From Prevotella communis (GTDB lineage: Bacteria; Bacteroidota; Bacteroidia; Bacteroidales; Bacteroidaceae), in contig NZ_CP091792.1 of NCBI RefSeq assembly GCF_022024115.1, positions 248,001 to 312,000 of the forward strand: DNA of 64,000 nucleotides. Direction: 5' to 3'. Positions 7,747-14,914 of this stretch are shown piece after piece. The notes beneath the pieces were generated by a model. The model was not told the origin of the DNA and searched no databases. It saw only the letters and a list, made by a program, of their open reading frames with translations. Position 1 is the first letter of the stretch, and the number at the start of each line of letters is the position of its first letter. Made by a program: the position numbers and the translations under genes.

Positions 7747-7896
7747 AGGACCGGGGGGACGGGTACCTGTTTCACGAATAATAGGAGTCTGCAATAATCA
7801 ATAGTTGAGAATGCCAAGGCAACTTATGGTTCATGGTTAAGGGTTCTTCGACGAGCGAAGCGACAGAGTCGAGCGCATGGTTAATGGTTCACGGTT
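7747..7896 (+). repeat. GGGGGACGGGT junction and GGTTCAT array before HA gene 4
   Basis: Same composition as 5817-5913: GGACCGGGGGGACGGGTACC, then GGTTCATGGTTAAGGGTTC units around TTCGACGAGCGAAGCGACAG, ending at the ATG. Confidence 0.65.
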
Positions 7897-8127
7897 ATGA
7901 CGCAAGATGAAAAGTGGATGCTAAAGTATAACGAGGTAGTCGTTTTTATAGAGACTAACCATAGAAATCCGTCACGTCACCGTTTAGAGGAGCATGATAT
8001 GCTGAACTGGGTGAAGGCGAATAGGAAGGTGATGAATGCGGGGAAGATGAGGCCTGAGAGGGTGGAGGCTTTCGGGAGACTGATGGCGCTGATGGAGGAG
8101 TATAAACGGAAGAATCAATATGAATAG
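7897..8127 (+). CDS. HA-domain mini-protein 4 (mosaic)
   Basis: 76 residues. Residues 1-39 equal those of the copy at 5914; residues 40-76 match the copy at 4968 with two changes. The DNA shows the same switch, inside a stretch all three share (ACCATAGAAATCCGTCACGT onward). The 5' array comes with the 5914-type half and the 3' terminator with the 4968-type half, so this locus looks like a recombinant of the other two. Confidence 0.65.
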   Translation: MTQDEKWMLKYNEVVVFIETNHRNPSRHRLEEHDMLNWVKANRKVMNAGKMRPERVEAFGRLMALMEEYKRKNQYE

Positions 8128-8135
8128 GATATGGA

Positions 8136-8162
8136 AAGTCAGCCGATGGGCTGGCTTTTCTT
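8136..8162 (+). terminator. Terminator of HA gene 4
   Basis: AGTCAGCC-GAT-GGGCTGGCT followed by TTTTC; the same sequence as at 5206. Confidence 0.6.
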
Positions 8163-8252
8163 GGTTTATATAAATTACTATCAATTTTATTCTGTATTTG
8201 AGAGATTTAGTTGTTATATAATGTTAAATATATAAGGCGATTCTTTCTAATT

Positions 8253-8294
8253 CTTTCCAATCCTTGCAAGATTGGAAAGTTTTTTCTATTTTTG
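8253..8294 (+). promoter_or_regulatory. Promoter and inverted repeat of fic gene
   Basis: CTTTCCAATC (8253-8262) and GATTGGAAAG (8270-8279) form a perfect 10-base inverted repeat just upstream of the -7 box TATTTTTG (8287-8294). CTTTCCAAT recurs after the gene, at 9631. Confidence 0.6.
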
Positions 8295-8311
8295 CTGCAA
8301 AAATTTTATAT

Positions 8312-9628
8312 ATGAGTATAATAGAACCCCCTCCCCAAATAGATGATCAGGAGTTGTTCGATTCTGTAGTCAATCCTCCCCATGAAGATGTTGCAGCATT
8401 GGTGGATAAGATAAATGAGGAATATGAGTATTGGGATACTATTAAGTACAAAAAGAGTACAGAAAAGTGTTCTTCTGAGAAGTTGTGGGCTTATGTAAAG
8501 GTCTCTAGAATGAGGAATATGATTAGTGTGTGGCCTCAATTCAATATGTTTCTAGGTGTTACTAACCAAATGCAACGTATATGTCATGAGCTTGACATGA
8601 ACTTTGGGGGTTCGTGGGGTACGAGTTCCATAATTTCTGGAGACTGCAAAGAGAGATACTTGGTCAGTTCGTTGATGGAAGAGGCAATATTCTCTAGCCA
8701 GATGGAAGGGGCTGCTACTACCAGACAGGTGGCTAAGGAAATGCTTCGTAAGAAGATGACTCCAAAGGATAAGTCGCAACAGATGATAGCCAACAATTAT
8801 CAGACAATCCAGTTCGTTGTTCAGAATCAAGATACACCTTTGACTGTAGAACTATTACAACGCATTCATCGTCTGATGACTGAAAAAACATTAGATAATC
8901 CTGAGGATGCGGGACGATTCCGTTCGAACGACGATGTGGTGGTAGAAAACGGTATTACCCACGAAATAGTGCATCGTCCACCTTCATACACAGAGATACC
9001 TTCTTTTGTAAAAGACCTGTGTAGATTCTTTAATGATGAGAAACCAAAGGTCTTTATCCATCCGATTATCCGAGGGATTATTATTCATTTTATGGTTGCT
9101 TATATGCATCCATTTGTTGATGGTAATGGAAGAACTGCTCGAGCTCTCTTCTATTGGTATATGCTGAAGCAGAAGTATTGGCTGACGGAATATCTTTCTA
9201 TATCAAGGGTTATTGCAAATTCGAAGAAGTCGTATGAGAAGTCTTTCTTGTATACAGAAGCAGATGGTAATGATATGGGGTATTTCGTAACATATAATCT
9301 GAGAGTGTTAAATACCTCGTTTAAACAGTTGCAACGTTATCTGAAAAGAAAACAGGATGAAAAGAAAGCTGCAAATACGTTCCTACAATTAGGAGATATT
9401 AATGACCGACAGGCTCAGATTATTAAGATGTTTGTTGATAATCCGAAGGAAGTTATCACTGTTAAAGATATTCAAAGTAAATACTTAATTAGTGCTACGA
9501 CTGCAAAGTGTGATATTATGGGGCTTGTGAATCGTGGTCTAATTGATGAGTTTGCCTTTAATAAGGTTAAGAGAGGTTATGTGAGAAGTGATAAGTTTGA
9601 AGATGCTGTCAAACCATTCTTAAAGTAA
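8312..9628 (+). CDS. Fic family protein
   Basis: 438 residues from MSIIEPPPQ; the upstream TTG start would place the promoter inside the gene. The Fic active-site motif HPFVDGNGRTARALF (about residue 265) is complete, including the catalytic His. SSQMEGAATTR (about 128) matches the inhibitory helix consensus (S/T)xxxE(G/N) placed before the core, so this is a self-inhibited (class II) Fic. Expected activity is transfer of AMP to a target protein Tyr/Ser/Thr. The C-terminus (about 370-438) looks like a winged helix. The CTTTCCAAT palindromes flanking the gene could be its operator. Confidence 0.85.
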   Translation: MSIIEPPPQIDDQELFDSVVNPPHEDVAALVDKINEEYEYWDTIKYKKSTEKCSSEKLWAYVKVSRMRNMISVWPQFNMFLGVTNQMQRICHELDMNFGGSWGTSSIISGDCKERYLVSSLMEEAIFSSQMEGAATTRQVAKEMLRKKMTPKDKSQQMIANNYQTIQFVVQNQDTPLTVELLQRIHRLMTEKTLDNPEDAGRFRSNDDVVVENGITHEIVHRPPSYTEIPSFVKDLCRFFNDEKPKVFIHPIIRGIIIHFMVAYMHPFVDGNGRTARALFYWYMLKQKYWLTEYLSISRVIANSKKSYEKSFLYTEADGNDMGYFVTYNLRVLNTSFKQLQRYLKRKQDEKKAANTFLQLGDINDRQAQIIKMFVDNPKEVITVKDIQSKYLISATTAKCDIMGLVNRGLIDEFAFNKVKRGYVRSDKFEDAVKPFLK

Positions 9629-9629
9629 T

Positions 9630-9668
9630 TCTTTCCAATGTTTAAAGAATTGGAAAGGATTGGAAAGG
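9630..9668 (+). repeat. CTTTCCAAT repeats after fic
   Basis: CTTTCCAAT (9631-9639), ATTGGAAAG (9649-9657) and GATTGGAAAG (9658-9667) repeat the motif found in the fic promoter. Confidence 0.6.
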
Positions 9669-9748
9669 AATAGAATATTGAACGGTTCTCTGACTAAGAT
9701 AGGTAAAATGGTTGAAGTGTTACAACCTTATTCAGAATATTTTGAAAC

Positions 9749-9783
9749 ACTACGGCTAATTCATCTATTAGCCGTAGTTTTTT
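9749..9783 (+). terminator. Terminator between fic and epimerase genes
   Basis: ACTACGGCTAAT-TCATCT-ATTAGCCGTAGT is a 12-bp stem followed by TTTTTT. It sits between convergent genes and may serve both. Confidence 0.85.
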
Positions 9784-9790
9784 GCTTTAG

Positions 9791-10852
9791 TCATTTTTTG
9801 TAGAATTGGGCGTACCACTCGGCGAAGTGGCGGAGACCTTCGCGGAGGGTGATCTTCGGGGTGAAGCCGTAGTCGCGCTCAAGGGCGGTGGCGTCGGCAT
9901 AGGTAGTGGGGACGTCGCCGGGTTGCATGGGGACGAGCTGTTTGTGGGCCTCGAAGTCGAAGTCCTGGGGGAGGACGCCGGCACGGACGAGTTCTTCCTG
10001 AAGGATGGTGACGAAGTCGAGGAGGTTCTCGGGTTGGCCGCCACCGATGTTATACACGGCATAGGGTGGGATGGGGAGGCCGTCGTCGCCCTTCTTGCGC
10101 TCGGGGGCGCCTTGCATCACGCGTACGATGCCTTCTACGATGTCATCGACATAGGTGAAGTCGCGACGGCAGTTGCCGTAGTTGTAGATCTGGATGGTAT
10201 CGCCCTTGAGGAGTTTGTTGGTGAAGCCGAAATAGGCCATATCGGGACGGCCGGCAGGACCATAAACGGTGAAGAAGCGTAGGCCGGTAGAGGGGATGTC
10301 GTAGAGCTTACTGTAGCAGTGGGCCATGAGCTCGTTGGACTTCTTGGTGGCTGCATAGAGGGACACGGGGTTATCTACGCGGTCGTCGGTAGAGAATGGG
10401 ACTTTCTTGTTGCCGCCATAGACGCTGGAAGACGAGGCGTAAACCAAGTGCTCAACGGGGTGGTTGCGGCAGGCCTCAAGGATGTTGTAGAAGCCGATGA
10501 GATTGGACTGGATGTAGGCATCGGGGTTGGTGATGCTATAGCGGACACCTGCCTGGGCGGCGAGGTTTACCACCACATCAAAGTGGTACTGATCGAAGAG
10601 TTTATCGATCAAAGGTTTGTCGGCAATGTCGCCCTTGATAAATTGATAATTGCAACCTTCTGGTTTCAGGGCCTCCAACTCTTTGAGGCGTGATTCTTTT
10701 AACGATACATCGTAGTAATCGTTCATGTTGTCGATATTCACGATGGTAGCGCCTGAGAGGTCCTTGAAGAGGCGCTTCACAAGGTTGCTGCCAATGAAAC
10801 CGGCTGCACCGGTTACAAGGATTGTTTTGTTGTTTAAATCTATTTGTTGCAT
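9791..10852 (-). CDS. NAD-dependent epimerase, UDP-glucuronate 4-epimerase type
   Basis: 353 residues, the usual length of extended short-chain dehydrogenase epimerases. Residues 9-30 hold the NAD-binding TGAAGFIGSNL; the catalytic pair is in YAATKKSNELMAHCYSKLYDIP (about 160). DNMNDYYDVSLKESRL near residue 45 is typical of UDP-glucuronate/galacturonate 4-epimerases rather than GalE. It would interconvert UDP-GlcA and UDP-GalA. It lies 12 bases after the GHMP kinase gene on the same strand, so they form an operon, which supports a uronate role. Confidence 0.8.
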   Translation of the reverse strand: MQQIDLNNKTILVTGAAGFIGSNLVKRLFKDLSGATIVNIDNMNDYYDVSLKESRLKELEALKPEGCNYQFIKGDIADKPLIDKLFDQYHFDVVVNLAAQAGVRYSITNPDAYIQSNLIGFYNILEACRNHPVEHLVYASSSSVYGGNKKVPFSTDDRVDNPVSLYAATKKSNELMAHCYSKLYDIPSTGLRFFTVYGPAGRPDMAYFGFTNKLLKGDTIQIYNYGNCRRDFTYVDDIVEGIVRVMQGAPERKKGDDGLPIPPYAVYNIGGGQPENLLDFVTILQEELVRAGVLPQDFDFEAHKQLVPMQPGDVPTTYADATALERDYGFTPKITLREGLRHFAEWYAQFYKK

Positions 10853-10864
10853 AATGTTACTATT

Positions 10865-12043
10865 TTAATCGATAAAGCGGGCTCCGTCGTCGGGCTTAAC
10901 CCAGAAGACTTGGAAGGTGCGTTCGTACTCAGGGAACTGGGCGAGGTAGCGCTCGGTGAGGACTTTCTCGATTTCTGCTTTGTGGGCAGGGTCGACCAAG
11001 GCGATGCAGGCGCCTTTGAAGCCGGCACCAGAGAAGCGACCGCCATAGACTCCGGGGAGGGAACGCATGATTTCGTAGATGGCGATGAGCTCGGGGGAGC
11101 CGCACTCGTAGTTGTGGATGCTGGACTCGCAACTGTCGAACGAGAGCTTTCCGAAGAGCTTGAGGTTGCCTGTTTCCCAGGCTGTGACACCCTGGCGCAC
11201 ACGACGGTATTCGCTGTAGAAGTGCTCTGCACGGCGGGCGAAGCGGGCGGGCATGGCGATGCGGGTCTTGTCGAAGGTGGCCTTGGGGATATCGCGCAGG
11301 AAGGTCTTATCGAAGGTTTTCAGGGGCTGCTCGGTATAGGCGAGCATGTTCCATGCGGCGGTCTTGCATTCGTAGACACGGAGGTTGTAATCGGAATTGA
11401 CAAGGCTTCGGGTCAGACCACTGAAGAAGATTCCAATCTCAAAAGGTAATTGAGAATTGACAATTGACAATTGAGAATTTTCTGTTGATTGCTGTTGGCC
11501 GCCAAAAGGTATCAGGCGGTATTCGTTAGAATCGCAATCTAGGAACAGGAGCTGATTCTTCTTGCCCAGGGCGATACAGGCCTGGTCGAGTAGACCGTTG
11601 TTCAGTCCGATATACTCGCGCTCGGCCTCGGAAGCGATCTTTACGACCTCGAAGGGCTGGAGGGTGATATCATTGGCCTTGGCAAAAGCCATAACGTAGG
11701 CGATGAGTACTGCTGCTGATGAGCTGAGACCGCCTACGGGCAGGGAGCCCTGGATGACACCGGTGATGCCTCGCTTGAGTTCAAAGCGTTTTTTGAGGGC
11801 ATATTTGGCTCCACGGGCATAGTCGCCCCAATGGCGCTCGCGCACCTGAGAGGGTGCGTCAATATCGAAGTCTACAATGCCCTCGAAGGTCTTGGATTCA
11901 AGGTGTACATGGCCGTCGTCGGCTACATCGAACCAGAGGTCGACGCCCTTGTCGATGGCGAAACCTGTGACCAGACCATGCTGGTGGTCAACATGGGCGC
12001 CCAAGGGACATACGCGGTAGGGCGAGAAAATGTGATACTGCAT
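10865..12043 (-). CDS. GHMP kinase, galacturonokinase-like
   Basis: 392 residues. FSPYRVCPLGAHVDHQHG at the N-terminus replaces the GEHTDYxxG of galactokinases and matches, from memory, plant galacturonokinase. The GHMP motif 2 is LPVGGLSSSAAV (about 103) and motif 3 is GVYGGRFSGAGFKGACIALVD (about 335); YARGAKYAL, GLLDQACIAL and IHNYECGSPELI also parallel the plant enzyme. Expected reaction: ATP + galacturonate to galacturonate 1-phosphate. Residues about 188-199 (QLSIVNSQL) come from an inserted AATTGTCAATT-type repeat. Operon with the epimerase; divergent from the nucleotidyltransferase. Confidence 0.7.
   Translation of the reverse strand: MQYHIFSPYRVCPLGAHVDHQHGLVTGFAIDKGVDLWFDVADDGHVHLESKTFEGIVDFDIDAPSQVRERHWGDYARGAKYALKKRFELKRGITGVIQGSLPVGGLSSSAAVLIAYVMAFAKANDITLQPFEVVKIASEAEREYIGLNNGLLDQACIALGKKNQLLFLDCDSNEYRLIPFGGQQQSTENSQLSIVNSQLPFEIGIFFSGLTRSLVNSDYNLRVYECKTAAWNMLAYTEQPLKTFDKTFLRDIPKATFDKTRIAMPARFARRAEHFYSEYRRVRQGVTAWETGNLKLFGKLSFDSCESSIHNYECGSPELIAIYEIMRSLPGVYGGRFSGAGFKGACIALVDPAHKAEIEKVLTERYLAQFPEYERTFQVFWVKPDDGARFID
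11446..11480. repeat. In-frame AATTGACAATT repeat in GHMP kinase
   Basis: AATTGAGAATTGACAATTG and a following AATTGAGAATT are units of the spacer array also seen at 27128, 28405 and 53604. Here the array is translated and keeps the frame. Confidence 0.7.
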
Positions 12044-12067
12044 AGGTGATAATTATTGATTTAGATG

Positions 12068-12075
12068 CAAAAGTA
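12068..12075 (-). promoter_or_regulatory. -7 box (TACTTTTG) of kinase-epimerase operon
   Basis: CAAAAGTA on the plus strand, 25 bases upstream of the kinase start. Confidence 0.65.
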
Positions 12076-12148
12076 CATAATATTTCAAAAACCACAAAAA
12101 AATATCCAGTTTTTCTAGGATTAATGCTGATGTTTGGTAATTAATTCG

Positions 12149-12156
12149 TATCTTTG
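12149..12156 (+). promoter_or_regulatory. -7 box (TATCTTTG) of nucleotidyltransferase gene
   Basis: 34 bases before the ATG at 12191 and divergent from the box at 12068. Confidence 0.65.
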
Positions 12157-12190
12157 GAGCCCGTTTTATTTAAAAGAACACTGATTTACA

Positions 12191-12928
12191 ATGAAGAATA
12201 TTGTTATTGCGGCTGGTTATGCCACGAGGCTGGGTGAGTTGACAAAGAATTTCCCGAAGCCTTTGCTGAAGATAGGTGAGAACACGATTCTGGGTAGGAT
12301 GCTCGATGATATAGATAAGATTCCGGAGATCACGGAACATATTATTATCTCAAATCATCGCTTCGCTCCCATTTTCGAAAGATGGCAGAAGGAAGAGGGA
12401 AGATGGCAGAAGCCCATCACGATTGTGGATGACGGGACGGAGACGAATGAGACGCGTCTAGGTGCGGTGTGTGATTTGTTGTTTGCGATGGATAAGTTGA
12501 GTATTGATGACGATATGCTGGTGGTGGCAGCGGATAACTTGCTGTTCTTCTCATTCCAGGAGTTTGTGGACTTTGCAAAGGAGAAGGGCACGAGTTGTAT
12601 CATGTGTCATGAGCAGCCTTCAATAGAGAAGTTGCAGCGCACGGGTGTGGTGGAACTCGACGAAAACAATAAAGTGCTGGGCATGGAGGAGAAACCTCAG
12701 GTGCCTAAGAGTCATTGGGCTGTGCCACCATTCTACATCTATCTGAAGAAGGATTTGGACTTGGTGCGTCATTCAGTGGAGAATGGTTGCGGCAAGGATG
12801 CGCCGGGTAACCTGGCACACTATATGGTGGAGCATACGACGATGCATGCATGGCCGATGAGTGCCGGACGGTTCGACATAGGGTCATTAGACACCTATTA
12901 CGAAGCGGTTGAGAAATACGGCAAGTAA
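12191..12928 (+). CDS. Sugar-phosphate nucleotidyltransferase
   Basis: 245 residues. The N-terminal IVIAAGYATRLGELTKNFPKPLL is the nucleotidyltransferase signature (GxGTRL-like with the essential Lys), and VVAADNLLF (about 117) carries the metal-binding Asp. It is shorter than RmlA/GalU enzymes and closest in length to NTP_transferase/MobA-like proteins. Divergent from the kinase-epimerase pair and followed by an epimerase fragment. If the kinase makes galacturonate 1-phosphate, this could make the UDP-sugar; the nucleotide and sugar cannot be read from sequence. Confidence 0.7.
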   Translation: MKNIVIAAGYATRLGELTKNFPKPLLKIGENTILGRMLDDIDKIPEITEHIIISNHRFAPIFERWQKEEGRWQKPITIVDDGTETNETRLGAVCDLLFAMDKLSIDDDMLVVAADNLLFFSFQEFVDFAKEKGTSCIMCHEQPSIEKLQRTGVVELDENNKVLGMEEKPQVPKSHWAVPPFYIYLKKDLDLVRHSVENGCGKDAPGNLAHYMVEHTTMHAWPMSAGRFDIGSLDTYYEAVEKYGK

Positions 12929-12941
12929 CGAATACGATTTC

Positions 12942-12995
12942 ATGAAGACAATATTAGTTACAGGAAGTGCTGGATTTATCGGTTCGCGGGGATGA
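12942..12995 (+). pseudogene. Truncated start of an NAD-dependent epimerase
   Basis: ATG at 12942 opens MKTILVTGSAGFIGS, the NAD-binding start of an SDR epimerase, then meets a stop at the GGGATGACAGGGGACGG junction. The rest of the gene is absent. It was evidently the second gene of the nucleotidyltransferase operon. Confidence 0.75.
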
Positions 12996-13018
12996 CAGGG
13001 GACGGTACCTGTCAGAAT
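12988..13018. repeat. GACAGGGGACGGTACCTGTC palindromic junction
   Basis: GACAGG and CCTGTC form an inverted repeat around GGACGGTA. Related motifs stand at 3180, 5820, 7750 and 18389, four of the five next to gene remnants; they resemble REP-type palindromes. Confidence 0.55.
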
Positions 13019-13020
13019 CA

Positions 13021-13200
13021 GAAAAAAACAGAAATAACCCTTTTCGATGTTTGAAGCTCCTGCAGAGCTCTAGTGATAAGTGGTATGGACTTGGCTTTAA
13101 GAGCGAGCTCTTATGCCCACTCCATGCCACTTATCGCAATAACTACCGTTATTACAAGCATCGAAAAGAAAAAACAACGGCTTTGAAAGCCTGAAAAACA
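13021..13200 (+). ncRNA. Structured three-way-junction element, copy 2
   Basis: The best-paired copy. Outer stem CTTTTCGATG (13040-13049) with CATCGAAAAG (13159-13168), continued by TTTG/CAAG; hairpin AGCTC/GAGCT (13055-13069); long arm GATAAGTGG (13075-13083) with CCACTTATC (13127-13135), capped by TAAGAG-CGAG-CTCTTA (13098-13113); hairpin AATAAC/GTTATT (13138-13153). The 3' box AAAACAACGGCTTTGAAAGC (hairpin 13179-13191) is nearly identical in all copies, as is the 5' AACAGAAATAACCC in copies 2 and 3. Confidence 0.65.
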
Positions 13201-13256
13201 ATTTTTCTTGAACATATAATTACCACTAATTAAACCATTAATTTCTCATTAATTGG

Positions 13257-13410
13257 CTCGCGCTAAAGCGTGAGTAAGATATGGTCGCCTAAAGGCTCAA
13301 AATTCTAAGAAAATCAATTAAAAAAATTATAAGGACCTAAAGGTCCGGAAATGAGGGAGTCGCTAAAGCGAGAAATCGAGTTCTACTCGCTTCGCTCGTC
13401 GAAGAAATCA
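13257..13410 (+). repeat. C(TAAA)G hairpin block, copy 3
   Basis: CTCGCGC-TAAA-GCGTGAG (13257-13274), GCC-TAAA-GGC (13287-13296), GGACC-TAAA-GGTCC (13333-13346) and TCGC-TAAA-GCGA (13360-13371), then CTTCG-CTCGT-CGAAG. Stems differ, loop is constant. Followed at once by structured element copy 3. Confidence 0.75.
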
Positions 13411-13445
13411 TACAAATTGATTCAAAATCTAACAAATTAATAGGG

Positions 13446-13622
13446 TTGAAAAAAAACAGAAATAACCCTTTCTGATGTTTGTAGCTCTTATCAGAGCCTG
13501 TGTGCTAAGTGGTGTGGGTGTGTCTTTAAGAACTCTTACGCCATGCCCATAACACTTATCACGTAACTGCGTTATTACAAACACCTGAAAGAAAAAACAA
13601 CGGCTTTGCAAGCCTGAAAAAT
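13446..13622 (+). ncRNA. Structured three-way-junction element, copy 3
   Basis: Outer stem CTTTC (13468-13472) with GAAAG (13587-13591) and GTTTGTA (13477-13483) with TACAAAC (13576-13582); hairpin GCTCT-TATC-AGAGC (13484-13497); long arm from TAAGTG/CACTTA and TGGG/CCCA capped by TAAGA-AC-TCTTA; hairpin TAAC-TGC-GTTA; 3' hairpin GGCTTTGCAAGCC (13602-13614). Same order as copies 1 and 2. Confidence 0.65.
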
Positions 13623-13690
13623 CATTGTAGAGTAAAATATACCTGTGATCCGCTTGGGGGCCAACCCCAAGACCCCAAAATTTAAAAAGG

Positions 13691-13728
13691 TAACCGCTAA
13701 CTAAGTTGAAGTACTTGGTTAGCGGTTA
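13691..13728 (+). terminator. Long hairpin with 16-bp stem
   Basis: TAACCGCTAACTAAGT pairs with ACTTGGTTAGCGGTTA (one G-T pair). Only TTTG follows, so it may be a terminator or another hairpin repeat. Confidence 0.5.
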
Positions 13729-13740
13729 TTTGCTATCGGA

Positions 13741-14205
13741 AATGAATAAAAAGGTTATAGGGTTATTACTATTTGCAGATGTTTTCGTATATTTGTCAGG
13801 GAAAATATATGAAGGTTTTAATTTGCATACCATGTGGGGACTATATGCTGATAAGGGGTATGGGGCCTGTTTAGTATTTGATAAAAATAAACTGAAACTT
13901 GCTGAAGGAGATTATGCAAGAGATGTTGAATACATGGATTATGTGCTCCCTGATTATGCTTTTCGTAACAAAAGTAAGAAAGGGCTGAAATAGGAAGCTG
14001 CCAGTATTGTCTTATGAATTCGGATTAGACTGGTATGAACTATGGAGGGATGTGCCTGATGACCCTATTTGGACTGAAATGAGTGGGTTCTATATTTGAC
14101 ACTTGGTATATTCATTCCAAAGTGGGGGGGCAAGTAGTTTTTTTTATGAAGTATGACACACCTGAGTTTCATGCCTTGGCGGCAGAGATTGCTAATTTTA
14201 AGTAG
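13741..14205 (+). pseudogene. Decayed DUF2971 gene
   Basis: Three pieces in changing frames: MWGLYADKGYGACLVFDKNK (in the first, ending 13992), then LPVLSYEFGLDWYELWRDVP, and finally KYDTPEFHALAAEIANFK to a TAG at 14205. The first piece matches the MWxxYAD...CLVFD core of DUF2971 proteins. At least two frameshifts and a missing N-terminus show that it is broken. Confidence 0.6.
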
Positions 14206-14277
14206 GAGAAAATCTAAAATGTTACGTTGGAAATTCAGAAAAAATGCAAAAATGGTGGATTTCTCGCGAAAAAGTTG

Positions 14278-14285
14278 TATATTCG
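14278..14285 (+). promoter_or_regulatory. -7 box (TATATTCG) of sod
   Basis: Near-consensus box 27 bases before the chosen start; it rules out the longer reading frame start at 14244. Confidence 0.5.
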
Positions 14286-14312
14286 CAGCAGAAATCTAAA
14301 ACTATAAGATGT

Positions 14313-14897
14313 ATGGGAAAGTTTGAATTGATGGTGTTGCCGTATGCGATAGACGCATTGGAGCCGGTGATAAGCAAGCAGACGCTGGAGTTTCATCATG
14401 GGAAGCATCTGGCGGGGTATGTGAATAACTTGAATGCTCTTTTAGAGGGGAGCCCGTTGGCGGGATTACCCTTGGAGGAAGTCGTGTGTAAGGCCGAGGG
14501 CGGCATGCTCAATAATGCGGGGCAGATACTGAATCATAATCTGTATTTCGAACAATTTACGGGGGAGCCGACAAAGTCAGCTCCTACAGGACAATTGGCT
14601 GACGCCATTGTGCGTGACTTCGGGTCGTTTGAGGCATTCAAGGAGGCGCTTCAGAAGGCGGGCGCTACGCTGTTTGGTAGTGGCTGGGTGTGGCTATCTT
14701 CAGATAAGGATGGTAAACTCCTGATTACGCAGGAGACGAATGCGGCGAACCCGGTGCAGAAGGGGTTGAAGCCGCTGCTGACCTTCGATGTGTGGGAGCA
14801 TGCGTACTATCTGGACTATCAGAACCGCAGGCCTGACCACCTGGCTGCGCTTTGGCAGATTGTGGACTGGAGCGTGATAGAGAAGCGCTACGAGTGA
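14313..14897 (+). CDS. sodB: Fe/Mn superoxide dismutase
   Basis: 194 residues, family length, starting MGKFELMVLPYAIDALEP. Metal ligands are visible: His in FHHGKHLAGYV (about 27), His in NNAGQILNHNLYF (about 75), and Asp and His in DVWEHAYYLDYQNRRPDHL (about 155-180). AGATLFGSGWVWL is of the Fe/cambialistic type. It removes superoxide in the cytoplasm. The stop TGA overlaps a possible GTG start of the next gene. Confidence 0.93.
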   Translation: MGKFELMVLPYAIDALEPVISKQTLEFHHGKHLAGYVNNLNALLEGSPLAGLPLEEVVCKAEGGMLNNAGQILNHNLYFEQFTGEPTKSAPTGQLADAIVRDFGSFEAFKEALQKAGATLFGSGWVWLSSDKDGKLLITQETNAANPVQKGLKPLLTFDVWEHAYYLDYQNRRPDHLAALWQIVDWSVIEKRYE

Positions 14898-14914
14898 GGG
14901 ATTATCCTGATAAA

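Noticed and set aside
10844..11449. Plus-strand 201-codon frame, Val/Gly/Glu-rich
   Set aside because: Antisense shadow of the GHMP kinase; low-complexity composition typical of GC-rich antisense frames.
13021..13622. Integron attC sites
   Set aside because: The folded elements lack the conserved GTTRRRY/RYYYAAC core pair, no integrase gene is present and no cassette-like genes lie between copies.
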